From: Straminergon stramineum
Lineage: Eukaryota; Streptophyta; Bryopsida; Hypnales; Calliergonaceae
Length of the DNA: 64,000 nt
Assembly (NCBI GenBank): GCA_963920665.1
Contig: OY987264.1
Location: 34,886,906-34,950,905 of the forward strand
Reading direction: 5' to 3'
A model generated the notes under the pieces. The model did no database searches and was not told the DNA's origin. It saw only the letters and a list, made by a program, of their open reading frames with translations. This document shows, in pieces, positions 1 to 11,559 of the stretch. Positions within the stretch are counted from its first letter, which is position 1. Every line of letters starts with the position of its first letter. The position numbers and the translations under genes are program-made.

Positions 1-2743
1 TTTTTATTTTTAGCCTTTCAGTACTTCTGTACTATGAGTCACCTTCTATACTATTAGAGGCATAGAACATGGAATTTGGACAATTTGATTAGATTTCAAA
101 TTTACTTCTCCAACAACATATGATGCTCATCATTGGATGGCAATGCTTAATTTTCCATATAAACAATTTACATTGGCAGATTAGAAGCTCTATAGGGCCC
201 CACCAATACTATTGAATCTTTCTATGTACCATGAAATATTATTTTGAGCCACAAGTTGCAATTTATGCTAGAAAATCAAACTTCCACATTTTTATTTTTT
301 TAATTAGAAAATTCTCTTGAAATTTTTATTTTAAAAGTGGCCATTGTTGCCAACTAAGAGGAAAGATGGTCAATTTCATTAAAATGGCGGTATGATGATG
401 AGATGGCGCAACATTCCATTAAAATGACGCAGAATATGTTAGAAACTACACGGCATTCCATTAATATGGTGCACAGTATGTCAAAAATGCCGCATGGCAT
501 ATGCCATTTCAATGAAATTGCCCATAAAGAAGGAAGATCAAAGCTAGAACTAAAAACCATTTTCATTTAACAAAAATTCAACATGAATATAGCACATTCT
601 AGGCCACTGTAAAACACACTTGGAACGTGTTTTTGGAAATCCCTCTCCTAAGAAGGTGTATTTCTATCAAAAGAGCTCGCCTACCCTATTTGACAACATA
701 ACTCTTCTAAAAAGATACTCGACAATACTAAAAACCACCAAAATTGTATATGTGACATATGTTTGAAATTCAATCTTAAGAATTGAATTAATTTAGAAAA
801 AATTTAAATAATTCAAGTACATTTTCTATTGCTATAGGAAGCTTACTTCTAAATTTCATGTTCATTCAATCATTTTTGCAATACTTATGTTGCAAAAAAA
901 CTTCCACATTGAAAGTGTGATGGAAATAGGACAAGTGTTTCTTGCAATCACCCCTAAAATGGTTGTAATGCCAACCACTCTAGCACAATCTTGCTTGAGT
1001 ACTTGGAATCATAATCATATTGAAAGACCAACCTATTTGTATCCAAACTGTAATATTATATAGTAGACTACTAGAAATTTTCTAAAATAAACTTGTATAG
1101 TGTCTATTCATCCTACCTTCAACTTTGTACCATGTTCCAAGTCTGCCCCCAAAACATGGATCTAGTGTAGTCATTAATGTAGGCAATTCCAAATCCAATT
1201 CCTTGCTTCCTATGTGCTCATGGGGAACCTATTCTTGTGAGTGGAACTTTGATTTTCTACAAGCTTGTAGAATAGAGGGAGCTAGTCTTTTTCTTTTCTT
1301 TATTATCATTTTGGAGAAATAGGCCATGATACACATGTGATACATAGTGATATCAATATCAAAAGTAGGTGATGCCTAGATATAATTTCAATGATGTACT
1401 TAAAATATAACAATAATCTAACTATTTTGACCAAAAGAAATGACAATTTTCCTATACAAAAATACAATCAATTTCTTTTGGTGGCATCTACATTGTAAAA
1501 AAATTGAGCAATAAAAAACCCACTAGAGGAAGCTATCAACTAAATTGCACTATAACATCGCTTTGAAGAAGATGACGACAAGGTGGAGCATAGCATACAC
1601 TAGCAAATTATCCCTTTTCTCCTTCAATTTGCATAATAATTCTCCCCACCACTAAGGGCCAGTTTCCATTGGGCACTTGGAGAAGGTAGTCTAGAAGGGG
1701 TCCGGACACATCCCATTCAAGAGGTCTAGACGTCCAATGGAAACAACCTCTAACTTAGTGAGGCTAAGGTGAACCGCCCCCCTCACTTAGCCCCCTAAGT
1801 CATTTCAGGGGTGCATGTAAAAAAAAGACCCCCTATTTTTTGCTTATGAAAATTATCTTTTGTACTTTTCCTAGATAATGTGGGCCTCTAATTGCAACTA
1901 TACATTCAAAATTTACAAATTTTTATCATGGATGACAAATAAAATATTTCAACGTTCTCACTTGGGGATAAGCGAGAGGTTGGTTCACCCCAACCTTTAG
2001 CCATGGTCAAAAAATCAATCCCTATAGCATTGTTTGTCAAGGCCTCCTCAAATATTGTCAAACTGTTGGGGGCTTGCTAAGAGTGTGGTGACCCCCGCAA
2101 AGGTGCAGTGATCCATAAGAGCATCCACACTAGTTGATGGAATTCATAAAAGGTCAGGATGTCAAAGAATGGGATCACGCAGACTTGGTTACCCCACCAT
2201 GAAGGTGTCAACGGAACAGGGGAGCTCATGCTCATCAAAATAAGACCTCTTGACGTGAACCTAACATGGCCACACAAATTTTCAGCGAGTCCCAAGGGCA
2301 GAGTCATTTTGTTTGGAGAATGCATTCATTGTGTTTTTGGTCAGGATTTTGTTGATGATGGCAGAAACCACCACGGAAGCAAAGCTACCATATAACCCAA
2401 ACCTGCCATACGGATATGATTGCCACGTCGACACATACTATACATGTAGGGCACTATTGGCATATTGATGTTGAATAATCAATGAAAATTTTGAAAGTAC
2501 ATTCTGTATTTTAAATTTAAATTTAAAAAAAAATGGAGTACTGCATTCAAAATAATTCAATATATTTAGCTATAGAACTTTGAATACCACTTACTAGGGT
2601 GTTGGAGGAGATGATAAGACAAGTTTTTTATACAAGAAGGGTGGTAGGAGGTAAGACAACCTATGTGGGATATGTAAATTAGGATTAGTAGGGGCTCAAC
2701 CTCTCATAGTTAAGTCAAATATAGGAATTGTGGTTAAAGGAAA
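1..2743. other. AT-rich intergenic DNA without a recognisable gene
   Basis: Only short, low-complexity open frames occur here and none resembles a protein I know. At about 931-953 there is a sequence matching the right end of the GGGTCATTGCAAGAAA fold-back family described below, apparently without a left partner, so probably a truncated copy. A 13-base inverted repeat lies at 1662-1674 and 1732-1744 (GTTTCCATTGG-type arms, about 83 bases overall), and 1750-2000 is a copy of a dispersed repeat found twice more in the window. Confidence 0.6.
1750..2000 (+). repeat. Dispersed repeat R2, copy 1
   Basis: This stretch resembles 9700-9930 on the same strand and 38470-38690 in the opposite orientation. 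Shared landmarks are C-runs after a CACTTAGCCCCCTAAGTCATTT-like segment, a block near TTGCAAnTATnnATTnAAAATTTACAAAT, and flanking CCCC/GGGG runs. No coding capacity is visible. The family is not assigned. Confidence 0.55.
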
Positions 2744-3075
2744 ATTTTAGACCTCATTTAGGTAGTATAAAATAACTTTTACAGAAAACTTGGAGCAAAA
2801 TTAATGTGGAAAATCAAGCTCACTTTCATTTCCAAAACTTCATTTGAGATGTCAAGTCTCCAATCAAAAGTTATGGACAAATTTCAAAGAGGTATTGGAA
2901 GGTAAATTTTCTTTGACAATTTCAAACATCCCCTCTAAAATTTGTCCATAACTTTTGATTGGAGGCTTGAAATCTCAAATAGATTTTTGGAGATAAATTT
3001 TGAATTGAGTTTACATCTTTTTTTGGTTCAAAGTTAAAAAAAATTATTCTACTATGCCCAAATGAGGTGTGAAAT
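2744..3075. mobile_element. Fold-back MITE-like element
   Basis: The two halves of this roughly 330-base segment are inverted copies of each other. Landmarks are TTTAGACCTCATTTAGG at the left against a GAGGTGTGAAA-type sequence at the right, and the block CCAATCAAAAGTTATGGAC at about 2860 against GTCCATAACTTTTGATTGG at about 2945. The structure would fold into one long imperfect hairpin. No clear target duplication was found, so the exact ends are approximate and the class is unknown. Confidence 0.6.
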
Positions 3076-3686
3076 TCTACTTTGAGGATGTTTAGATGAT
3101 TGTTGAATCAACTAAGCAAATTTATTTTTTGGTCAAATCAACACAAATACATTGATTGATATTTAGAAGATTGCCAAATCATCAAAGCCCAAGACAAAAT
3201 TGTTGTAATCAACAAAAATACATTGATTAGGGACCCATTTTCTTGTAGTGTGAGGATGCCCTAAGAGTGTCCTCAATGCAATAGATATACTATCCCTCCC
3301 AAATTATTTTTATCTTTTGTTTGGTGTAAAATTAGAACTTGTGATTACTATCATCAAATCTTAAAATTAAAACTTGTGATCTGTATCACCATCTCCAATA
3401 GAGGCAAGACATATAACAACTTGTGATCTTTTGTTTAGTATAAATTGTTCTAAAATCTTGAAAATGGTACAAATTGAAATTCAATTAGTGTTTGTTTGTA
3501 GTAGATTTAATGTATTTTTGGAAATTATAGAAAAATGAAACAAAATGCATGGTAACGATATAGTGTCCTTTGTTAAAATCTTAGGTTTTTTAGAATTGTA
3601 TTACAAAAGTTATGGCCCCAAAATACCCCTCTTCAAGATTGGTTTAGAAAATTGGACATATCTTGCATCCATCATTTTGTGATAGT
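3076..3686. other. Intergenic DNA, nothing recognised
   Basis: AT-rich sequence with no credible open frame, RNA gene or repeat boundary that I can support. Confidence 0.5.
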
Positions 3687-4173
3687 GGGTTGTTGCAAGA
3701 AATTGTAGTCCTATTTTCTATCACAATTGGAATAACGTTGTTCTTTTTTGCTATAACTTTTGAATCTCAAGTCCTAAGAATATGAAATAATTAGTGGAAT
3801 TGTCTAACCTTAATGGTTCTCAAATCCCTTATTTTTCTTACAAAAAATAAAATTTTGAAAAACTAAAATTCAATTTTCATAATTTATCACATTATAAGGT
3901 TTTTGGGTTTTCACTATGTTTGAGGTACCCAAATCAAACAATCTAGAGTTAAAATTTTTGGTGGTCTATTTCCATACCAGGTGGGCATATGTCTAACAAC
4001 GGGCATGCATCTAAAATATTATATATTATGTCCTCTAGGTCTATGCAAATAGAGCTTCCTTGTACAACCACTTTTTGAACATTGAAGATGGTTTCAATAT
4101 CATTTTTTGGTGAAATTTGATCAACAACAAGTCCTAACAAATGGTCAATTTCTAGATGTTTTTGTTCTATTAA

Positions 4174-4220
<47 letters not shown>

Positions 4221-4433
4221 ATTGTATATATTTTTTGAGGCAATTTGTCTTTTTTTTTCCACATAGTATTGTTTCAATACTCACAAGTAGTTCATAGTAC
4301 TTGCAACAACACTTTTAAATGTTGATTTTTCCAATCAACAGTTGAGATTGGTTTGCTACCTAGTACTCTGCTTTTGAAATCAAGATTTTGCCAAAATGCT
4401 ACAAAAAACAAAGGGTATTTCTTGCTATGACCC
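3687..4433. mobile_element. Fold-back element, GGGTCATTGCAAGAAA family, copy 1
   Basis: The left end reads GGGTTGTTGCAAGAAAT and the right end is its imperfect inverse, ATTTCTTGCTATGACCC. Internal sequence is shared, partly inverted, with 23542-24273 and 27115-27980. Flanks are TAGT on the left and TAGG on the right, so a 3-4 bp target duplication is possible but unproven. A (TA)n tract lies inside at 4179-4217. No protein is encoded, so it is a non-autonomous element of unassigned superfamily. Confidence 0.6.
4179..4217. repeat. (TA)n microsatellite
   Basis: About 19 uninterrupted TA dinucleotides inside the fold-back element. The length is likely polymorphic. Confidence 0.95.
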
Positions 4434-4511
4434 TAGGATGTTCTCTCCTAAGGCCAAGCCAACCTTTTAAGAGAATGTAATATTATGCAATGAGTATCTC
4501 CATTTGCTTAA

Positions 4512-5025
4512 TCCCTAAAGCTCTATTAAATTTGAAATAATTTTGAGATATTTTAGACAAAGGACCCTTTAGAGAATTTAATTTTTACAAATATCCAATG
4601 ACTAGTTAAAGAGGTTTTTTGTTTTTTTGACCTTGAAATTGGGCAAATGAAGTAGAGCATTCTTTTGCTTTAAAATTTACATACCACTTCCTAACTTGAG
4701 TCTCTACTCAAATTTAAAGTCTTCTAATCTTTTTGCAATGTAGAATTTGAACTACATGGCTTACAAGCTTGAGAAAGCCATGTCTAAAGCTCATGTAGAC
4801 TTGAAAGAAATATGGTGTTGATCTTGTTGGGTCATAACCTCGCAAATATATTACTTTTAGACATCATTTTTTAGACAAGACCCTTGTACTAGTCAAGAAT
4901 AAGATCCAATGTTATAAATTCTAAAAAATGATTAAATCTTGATTTATAGATCTGTTTTTAGAAGGTGCTGATTTTTGGCAATTTCAAGAGTATTTTCTAC
5001 TTTTTGAACCAATGAACTTTAGGGG
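4512..5025. mobile_element. TTAA-flanked non-autonomous element I
   Basis: TTAA at 4508-4511 precedes TCCCTAAAGCTC, and the right end is GAACTTTAGGGG followed by TTAA at 5026-5029. The ends are therefore inverted repeats of the form CCCTAAAGnTC bounded by a TTAA duplication, the signature of piggyBac-type insertion. At 514 bases it has no coding capacity. Confidence 0.5.
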
Positions 5026-6124
5026 TTAATAACAAGAACACAAAACAAAACAAAAAAACAAAAACAAAAGCATTAATAAATTTTGTAAGTAACACTAGGC
5101 ATACTTAGATAAAAATAAGGTCACTCCACCTAAAAGTCTTTATATTAGTATCTAATTATGGTTCCTATCACTAAAATATCTTAATTTTTGTTAGATCTGA
5201 TAGTCAATAAAAAAAACCATCCTAAATTCTCTTTTTAACCCCTAAGGACCAAGGCCAATTTTATTTTATTTTTATCAAAAACCACTCAAAAATGTCATTT
5301 TTGTTGCATTCACCCAAGAAAACAAAAAAAATTATTATTTTAGAATCTAACTATAGGATCTTGTACTTCACTTTTATGATACCAAGTGGTAATAATATCA
5401 TGAAGTTTGATTGAATAGATTGGAAGATACTAGCATTCAAAGTTTGATTTTTTCATGAACAATGGCCTACAATTTCAGATGACTTTGATTGCCTATGGAC
5501 TATTTTTGAATTTTTTGCACTATGGACTTCAAATTTTTTTTAAATCGTTTTGAAGAACTGAATTGAAAGTCTAGGGAAAAATTTCAAAAAACACACTTGG
5601 ATTTTCATTCTTTGATAAATTATTAAGTAGAAGAAGGTCCAAGAGTACAAGAAAAACTAAATCATTAATAGCTCTAAGATGGGATTGAAACACAATAATC
5701 TTTCAATAGTGAGATTGTTCTAGCAAGCAAACTTCACCTTTTCAAATAATTTTTTTGGAATTTTTTTGAAAAGTGCATTCCGAAATGAATCCTATAAGTT
5801 ATTTTTTCAAGAAAATGCTCATATTTCCCCCCAAAAAAGATTGTTCATAACTAATCCAAATGGAATGAATCAAAGCTTCACAAGTAGAAAAAAAATACAA
5901 TCTATAAGAAAAAAAAATTTAATGTGATTTCAAGTTTTTGTAACTTTATATTTCTACCCGCCAAGTTGAAATTTGAACTTATTGTAGTATAACTTTTGCT
6001 CCCAGGCACCGATTGAAATGATTATTATATTCCAACGAAGCTAAGAAGTTTTTCCATCTTATGAGAAAGTTTCAAAAAGTTTTACTAAACATGGATGTCA
6101 TAGGAACTTGTCCAAAATCATTAT

Positions 6125-6370
6125 ACTAAATAGTGAAATTAGGTTGCCCCATGCTAATTTCTCGACATTTGACATTATATAAATATTTACTATTACTCTA
6201 CAAGAATGTACCACTTTTGAATTAGATTTTGTTGTAATCAGGACTCATGAACCTTCATGTATATAAATGGAAATATGTGTAGAATTTTTGTTGACTTTGA
6301 TGACTTGTAAAGTAACTTTCTTGGGGTAAGGCAACCTAATTGTTAAGGCAACCTAATTTCACTATTTAGT
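6125..6370. mobile_element. Small MITE with perfect 24-base inverted ends
   Basis: The arm at 6125-6148 (ACTAAATAGTGAAATTAGG and on) is the exact reverse complement of 6347-6370. The left sub-terminal sequence (TAATTTCTCGACATTTGACA) recurs around 40700-40770 in a slightly diverged form, so the element is a member of a dispersed family. No coding capacity and no clear target duplication. Confidence 0.6.
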
Positions 6371-6454
6371 GTAGATGGGATTTAGCTGCCTTGGAAGCCC
6401 ATTTCAAGCAAGTTCCCCAAGCTAGGAACCAACCAAGGTTAGCCAAGAATTGAG

Positions 6455-6607
6455 AAATATTTAAAAATTATTTAAAAATTAAAAATTAAATTTTAGAAAA
6501 AAAAATTAAAAAAAATTAAAAATTAAAAATTAAAAATTAAAAAAATATATATATATATAATTATTTTTTAAAATTACTAAATTATTTATTATTATTATTA
6601 TTATTAT
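6455..6607. repeat. Low-complexity A/T tract ending in (TTA)n
   Basis: Runs of AAATTAAAAATT-type units grade into TATATATA and then a (TTA)n microsatellite at about 6584-6607. Confidence 0.85.
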
Positions 6608-6755
6608 CTGACATGTCCATTGCCTAACCACGTTAGTGAGCTACTATGGCTGAGTTCCCACACTTCGAGAACTTGTGGGAACTCGCAAAGCTTCCACATT
6701 AGCTCATTTTCTTCTAATGCATTTTGTCCTTGAGGGGATAATGGTCCTTTAGGGG

Positions 6756-7319
6756 TTAAGTACTTTTTGGAAACAAGATGAATACCATATCCCTATGAAT
6801 TTTCAATTTTTTCATACTACAAGTGTACCCAAAATTGACCTGAGACTCTCACGAACATAAACAGAAGGTGACAAGGCATGCATTTGAGTCAAGAATTTGT
6901 GTGGGTCAATAACATAACATGTACTTAATAGTTACATACTTACCTCTAGTTCCTTGATTTTTATTTTTTTTATCTGCAGCAGTCGCATATGGGAATTTTC
7001 CTAAACACATTACGGCATCCAAGCATTAGATAAATATTTAAACTGGCAGACTGACAAGCGACCGTACGAAGTCACATTGTGATCTTAAGTTTTTGATTGG
7101 TTATTTTGGTTTGTGGAACACGATATGCAGACTGAGCACATAAGTTAACTTCACCCATTAAATGCTTCTGAATATGGTAAACAATTCAACCCATTGTTTC
7201 TATTGTTTTATTGCCTAATAATATTTTGGTGGGAGTCAATAGAGTTTTCTAGATTCTCTTTTTCCACATTTTGGGGACTCCATATCTATATGAATAAACT
7301 ATTAATTTTTTAAATGTTG
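6756..7319. other. Intergenic DNA, nothing recognised
   Basis: AT-rich, no credible gene. The stretch around 6830-6890 weakly resembles the arm of the fold-back element at 7323-7568. Confidence 0.5.
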
Positions 7320-7568
7320 AAAATTGATTTGTCCAAAATTGACTTTAGATTCTCATAAATAGAGGTTGTATATTTTAGGCAAGAATATGTAAGCATTGAT
7401 TTTAGAAAGGGGTCACAATTAGGTGAGTAGTTACCTTCCACATTTCATGATGAAGGAAAAATTAAAGAAGGAAGTAACTACAATTGATTGTAACCTATTT
7501 CTAAAAAGTTTACCTAAAGTGTACAACCTTTGTTTATAGGAGCCTAGAATTGATTGTTGATAAATCTA
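7320..7568. repeat. Inverted-repeat (fold-back) segment
   Basis: The left arm at about 7323-7383 (containing ATAAATAGAGGTTGTA) is the imperfect inverse of 7507-7568 (containing TACAACCTTTGTTTAT). Arms are about 60 bases, so a hairpin is possible. Boundaries are not resolved. Confidence 0.5.
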
Positions 7569-7583
7569 GTTTCAACATGTTAA

Positions 7584-8906
7584 TCTCTAAGGACCAAGGC
7601 CTTTTTTCTATCAAAAAACACTCAAAACAAACAAGTCTATTGCAAGGTGCAAAACTTTTCAAAATATGTGGATTTTTTTGCATATTTAACCATAGGATCT
7701 TGTACTAAACAAGTGTAAGAACATGTGGTTGAAATTTTAGAAACCTTGACCACATATGTAGATTGCCAAATACACGTGTTTAAAGTGAAGAAAACAAATT
7801 TATATGCACCTTTTATCAGTAGATTTTTTGACTTTGAATTGTTTTAACTTAAAAATTTTGCTCTACAAATTTTGAATTCAAATTTTTTTGTGTTGAAGAA
7901 TTAAATTGAGAATTAATTTTTTTGAAAAGTCACTTAATTTTCATTCTCTAAAAAATTGCTATATAGAAGTAGATATGAGATAGAAGGAAAACTAAATCAT
8001 TAATAGTCCTGAAATGGAATTGAAACACACTATTCCCAACGGAAAGATTGTTCTAACAATTAAAAAATCCACATACAATTTTTAAATTTTTTTAAAAATT
8101 GAGTTAAAAAATGCATCGTGTTATTTTTTTGAAGATGCTTAGATTTCCCCCAGAACAAGAGTTTCCATAACTTTCTCACCACTAGTCCAAATGGAATGAA
8201 TCAAGTCTTTCCATATAGAAAAAAATATTTTCTATGAAAGAAATTTATAAAATTCTATTTTGATTTTTTATGATTTTTTTGTCATGTCTAATAAAGTGCA
8301 TTTTGAGCTTAGTATGGCATATTTTTTTCTTATCAGCATCAATGGGAATTTATTTTATTTACTAAACACCTTGATATTCTAAAATAAAAAATTTCAAAAA
8401 AAATAGTTGCACATGGTTTGATTTGCTTTCTAGAATGATCTTACGGATGGCATTAGTGTGTTGCAATTCCATCTTAAAGCTATCAACAATTTAATTTTTC
8501 CTTCTATCTTGTACCTAGTTTGACTTAACAATTTTTTTGAAAATGAAAATCATGATTTAAAAAAAAAAATTTGTTTCCAAATGTTCAACTCAATTCTTCA
8601 ATAGAAAAAAAATAAAAATAAAAATCTTTAATACAAAATCTTTAAGTTAAGGAAATTAGGGCCTTATAATCTTAGTCAAGCTAGGAATAAAAAAACTCAT
8701 TCTTTGCATTTTAAATGCTTATATCTTGTCATTTATAAGATCAAATTTTCTGAAATTTCTTCTAGACATTTTTCACATTAGTGTAGTGTAAGATCCTACA
8801 ATTGGGTATACAAAAGAAGTAAATGTTTAAAATTTTTGTTACAAATTGCATTGAAAACAGTAGTGTGAAGTTGTTTTGATGAAAAAATGGCCATAGGACT
8901 TAGGGG
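7584..8906. mobile_element. TTAA-flanked non-autonomous element H
   Basis: TTAA at 7580-7583 precedes TCTCTAAGGACCAAGGCC, and the right end GGACTTAGGGG abuts TTAA at 8907-8910. Both arms carry the core shared by this family: a block resembling ATATCTTGxxATxTAxAxG and, nearer the end, TAGGATCTTGTA on the left or its inverse on the right. It is 1323 bases with no transposase frame. Its left end is nearly the inverse of the right end of the element at 47208-48582, so the two are close relatives. Confidence 0.6.
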
Positions 8907-8910
8907 TTAA

Positions 8911-9699
8911 TAATTATATTTATTGAAAGATTATTGAGGGATTGTCAATCAGAAAAAAATTCCACTTGAAGGTCATAGCTAAAAGTTCAATTGTCATTTA
9001 AGATCCATGGTGATAATGTTGTGTGTGTACATATAATCCACTTAGATTTCCACTTTTTGGACTTTCATTAAAGTAGTTACAAATTTTGAAGTGGAATTAG
9101 AGGGGGGTGCTCCAAAATTGTCCACAACTTGAATTTTTCACTTTGTATACATTAAAATTTTCTATATCTACCATTATTTTAGGATGCTTGTAGAGAAGAG
9201 CAGTTTTAGCATGCCAAAGTACTCCCAGCAGAAACGAATAGAAAAGTTAACCATGGAATGCTTCATCGGCTGTTTGTTGTTTAATGGATTATTTTTGAAG
9301 CTTGACATAACATTGTTTACCAATGAGGCAGGGAGTCCTTTTGAATTCTTGAAAAGAAGACCCCTTAGGGTAGAAAAGTTGTCTTATATGGCTCCTTAGC
9401 CAACCCCAATTCATGAATTAACTGATAAGTCCCTCCCAAGTGTCTAGCAAATCATAATACCTTCCCAACATGGAGAGCACCATTTCTTGGTTATACAATG
9501 TAAGTTATGGAATTTGACAAAAAAACACAAACATTTGTCATAAACTTATCATGTAAAATTTCCTATCTTCAAAAAAGTTCCAAAAATGTTGTCAAAAATT
9601 GAGATCATAAGTATCTACTTCAAGTTTGGGACTCTTGGAGGTATAGGGTTTAAGTGTATAATTCTCTGTGAGTGCTAGGCTAATACAAGATATGGTAAT
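8911..9699. other. Intergenic DNA, no supported gene
   Basis: A 71-codon frame at 9184-9399 is the longest open stretch. It matches nothing I know and is short enough to be chance. Confidence 0.5.
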
Positions 9700-9930
9700 G
9701 GAGAAATGACCCCCCGTTGCCCTGCAAAAGAGTAATTATAAAAAATTGCCCTCCCTCGTGTGCCACATCTTTTGGTATTTCTATATCTCTCCTAGGTTCT
9801 TCCTAATTTGGGGACTCTGATTGCAAATATGAATTTAAAATTTACAAATTTTATCATGTGTTGCAAATAAAAAATTTCAATGTTTAAACTACAGGACAAT
9901 GAGGGGGTCAATTCACCCTGGCCGGGCCGC
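9700..9930 (+). repeat. Dispersed repeat R2, copy 2, abutting gene 1 upstream region
   Basis: Matches 1750-2000 (same strand) and 38470-38690 (opposite strand) around the block ATTTAAAATTTACAAATTT. It ends within about 20 bases of the upstream block conserved between genes 1 and 2, so it marks the 5' limit of the duplicated gene segment. Confidence 0.55.
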
Positions 9931-9950
9931 CCGGGACACTTCAGTATATA

Positions 9951-10054
9951 CTTAGGAAGTGCCCCCCAGGCGGCCCTCTAGGCCCCTACTTAATACCTCG
10001 CAGACACAGGTATTTAACCAGGCTAGGAGACGACGAACTTCATCAACAATGTCC
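9951..10054 (+). promoter_or_regulatory. Conserved upstream/5' leader of gene 1
   Basis: Two blocks are conserved with gene 2. The first (ACTTCAG...AGTGCCCC...TACTTAATACCTC...AGACACAG) matches 29587-29632. The second (GCTAGGAGAC...AACTTCATCAA) matches about 30535-30562 just before the gene 2 start. In gene 1 the blocks are adjacent and the ATG follows within about 20 bases. TATTTAA at about 10011 might be a TATA-like element. Conservation between duplicates only shows common descent, so a regulatory role is an inference. Confidence 0.4.
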
Positions 10055-10070
10055 AAGCATTGGTTTCGCC

Positions 10071-11010
10071 ATGGCGACCATGAGGTGGTTCTGCGTGATG
10101 TTTGCATCACTATTCCTGGTGGCGCAAGCTGCACAAACTCAGCAGCCTCCGGATTACAACTGCAGTGCCACATCAAGCATGTCGCAGCTACTGGAGAAAG
10201 ACCCCTGCAACAACACCACGGTGTACTCCGCTCTCGGCTCCTGTGGGCGCTACATGGTGGGGAACGTCACTACGCCCTCGGTGGAGTGTTGCGCCAGCGC
10301 TCACAACATCTGGGCTTCGTTTCCGGTGTGCTTTTGCAAAGTCACCTTCTTCTCCCTGCTCCCGGGTGATGGTCCTGCTCGTGCTCTTGCTCGGTTGACG
10401 CTCTGTAATATCACTGCTGACCTGTGCAGCCAATGTCCAGGAGCCCTGGCACCATTTCAGTCCGGAAAGAATACCAAATACCAAGCTTGTCACATTGTTT
10501 CACTGAATATCAAACCTGTCAACTTGTTTCCCGAACCCCAAGCTTGTCAATTGTTTCCCGAACATCAGGCCAAATTGTTTCACCGAATATCAAGTCTGAT
10601 TGTTTCATGCAGTCATGGAATGGCAAGGTACGAGGTAACGTGAACATAGCGCCTTGATTATGGTAAAGAAGAGCAAGATTTATGAGATGTATAGCTAAGT
10701 AATTGTGCTCTCCGTTTCCAATATACTGAGATATAGCCATGCTCTCCATATCCAGTACTTCAATAGAAGTAAATAGAGTTCATGGAGGTTATGCTGTTTT
10801 AATTGACAAAAGTGATTGGTTTTGTACGCAGAAAATACTGGTGGACACAAAAGAAAGATCAACACAGCATCTGTTGTTACTATCAGTGTCATTGTCACTC
10901 TTGCCATTGTGGGATGTGTGTGGCTTCTGTACTTCTGCAAAAAGAAAGCCCCCCGGAAACCGAAGCAGAGTCCCAGCAAGAACTATGTCCCCCAGTTCAA
11001 CAACGTGTAG
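10071..11010 (+). CDS. Gene 1: secreted/membrane ten-cysteine-module protein with a lost splice donor
   Basis: Exon 1 runs from ATG 10071. It encodes a signal peptide (residues 1 to about 23, hydrophobic FCVMFASLFLVAQAA) and one Cys module: C31, then C46, C58, C73-C74, C87, C89, C112, C119, C122, with NxT sites at N47/N48, N65 and N113. The sequence homologous to gene 2 exon 2 is at 10832-11010. It encodes a membrane helix (VVTISVIVTLAIVGCVWLLYF) and a basic tail ending NYVPQFNNV. The expected donor after 10464 reads GA where gene 2 has GT, so the phase-1 junction to exon 2 cannot use the ancestral site. If the intron is kept, the frame runs to a stop at 10641-10643, giving a 190-residue protein without the helix, hence soluble. 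The start is supported by alignment to gene 2. There is no kinase. Function is unknown. It could be a functional soluble variant or an early pseudogene. Confidence 0.7.
10465..10831 (+). other. Former intron of gene 1
   Basis: This interval corresponds to the gene 2 intron but is 367 bases rather than about 1026, because it lacks the tandem duplication found there. The 5' end reads GGAAAGAAT-like instead of GGTAAGAAT. The 3' acceptor TTTTGTACGCAG is intact. The frame from exon 1 stays open for 59 codons into it, in both paralogues. Confidence 0.65.
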
Positions 11011-11545
11011 CAAAGTAAATCTGCGTACTCAGCTTTTTGGATGTTGGAATCTACTAGTCACTAAGTTAGATGAACAAGGCAGTGCAAGTAATTAGAAGAA
11101 TTCTAACTTTTTTTTTTAGCTGGTGTGAATCAAGAGTCCCTTTGTCAGAGATGGACACCATGCCCAAGTCAGACTCCTTTGTAGGACAGCCTGAGGAATT
11201 CGAAGCTTGGAATCCAGTGGCACCATTCCTCCTTTCAACAGTGGGCTCTATCTGCTCTGCACTAAACAAAATGGAATGTGTACGGCCTTAGTTTTATGTG
11301 ATTTTTGTGATACAGGATGTCGGCGTTTTGGGTGTTTTAGAAGGATTTGAGAAGCACTAGTTGCCCTACTAGGATGGGGATCCTATATGTACTGTACTGG
11401 GTGTGACATGGCACTGGTTGGAGTGCAGGAGTATGTATTACATCATACCAGTCTATGAAAAAATTCAGGCAGTGACATAACTGAATTATGGACTTCGTTC
11501 ACTTTTTCCATACAATGTAAGTATTACTGATGTCCACGGTTTAAT
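11011..11545 (+). other. 3' untranslated and downstream region of gene 1
   Basis: Similar over its length to 32202-32725 downstream of gene 2, for example GTAGGACAGCCTGAGGA and ATGTACTGTACTGGGTGTGA. The two copies differ by small insertions and deletions that are not multiples of three, so the open frames seen here (such as 11070-11291) are not conserved and I do not call them coding. Confidence 0.6.
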
Positions 11546-11559
11546 GACCAGGGGGCATT

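Larger units (their letters stand above)
5239..6755. mobile_element. TTAA-flanked element G (possibly composite)
   Basis: TTAA at 5235-5238 is followed by CCCCTAAGGACCAAGGCC, and the right terminus reads GGTCCTTTAGGGG with TTAA at 6756-6759. The left part contains the ATAGGATCTTGTACTT-type core shared by the other TTAA elements. The right part, from about 6450, is low-complexity A/T and then unrelated sequence. This may be a nested or recombined element, or two half-elements. A 24-base inverted-repeat MITE sits inside at 6125-6370. Confidence 0.4.

Noticed and set aside
10739..11095. 118-codon plus-strand frame overlapping gene 1 exon 2
   Set aside because: It is the +1 shadow of the helix-encoding exon. 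The frame that continues gene 2 homology (ending NYVPQFNNV) is the real one.
11070..11291. 73-codon frame downstream of gene 1, with a similar minus-strand frame
   Set aside because: The corresponding sequence after gene 2 has indels that break the frame, so it is shared 3' UTR and not coding.
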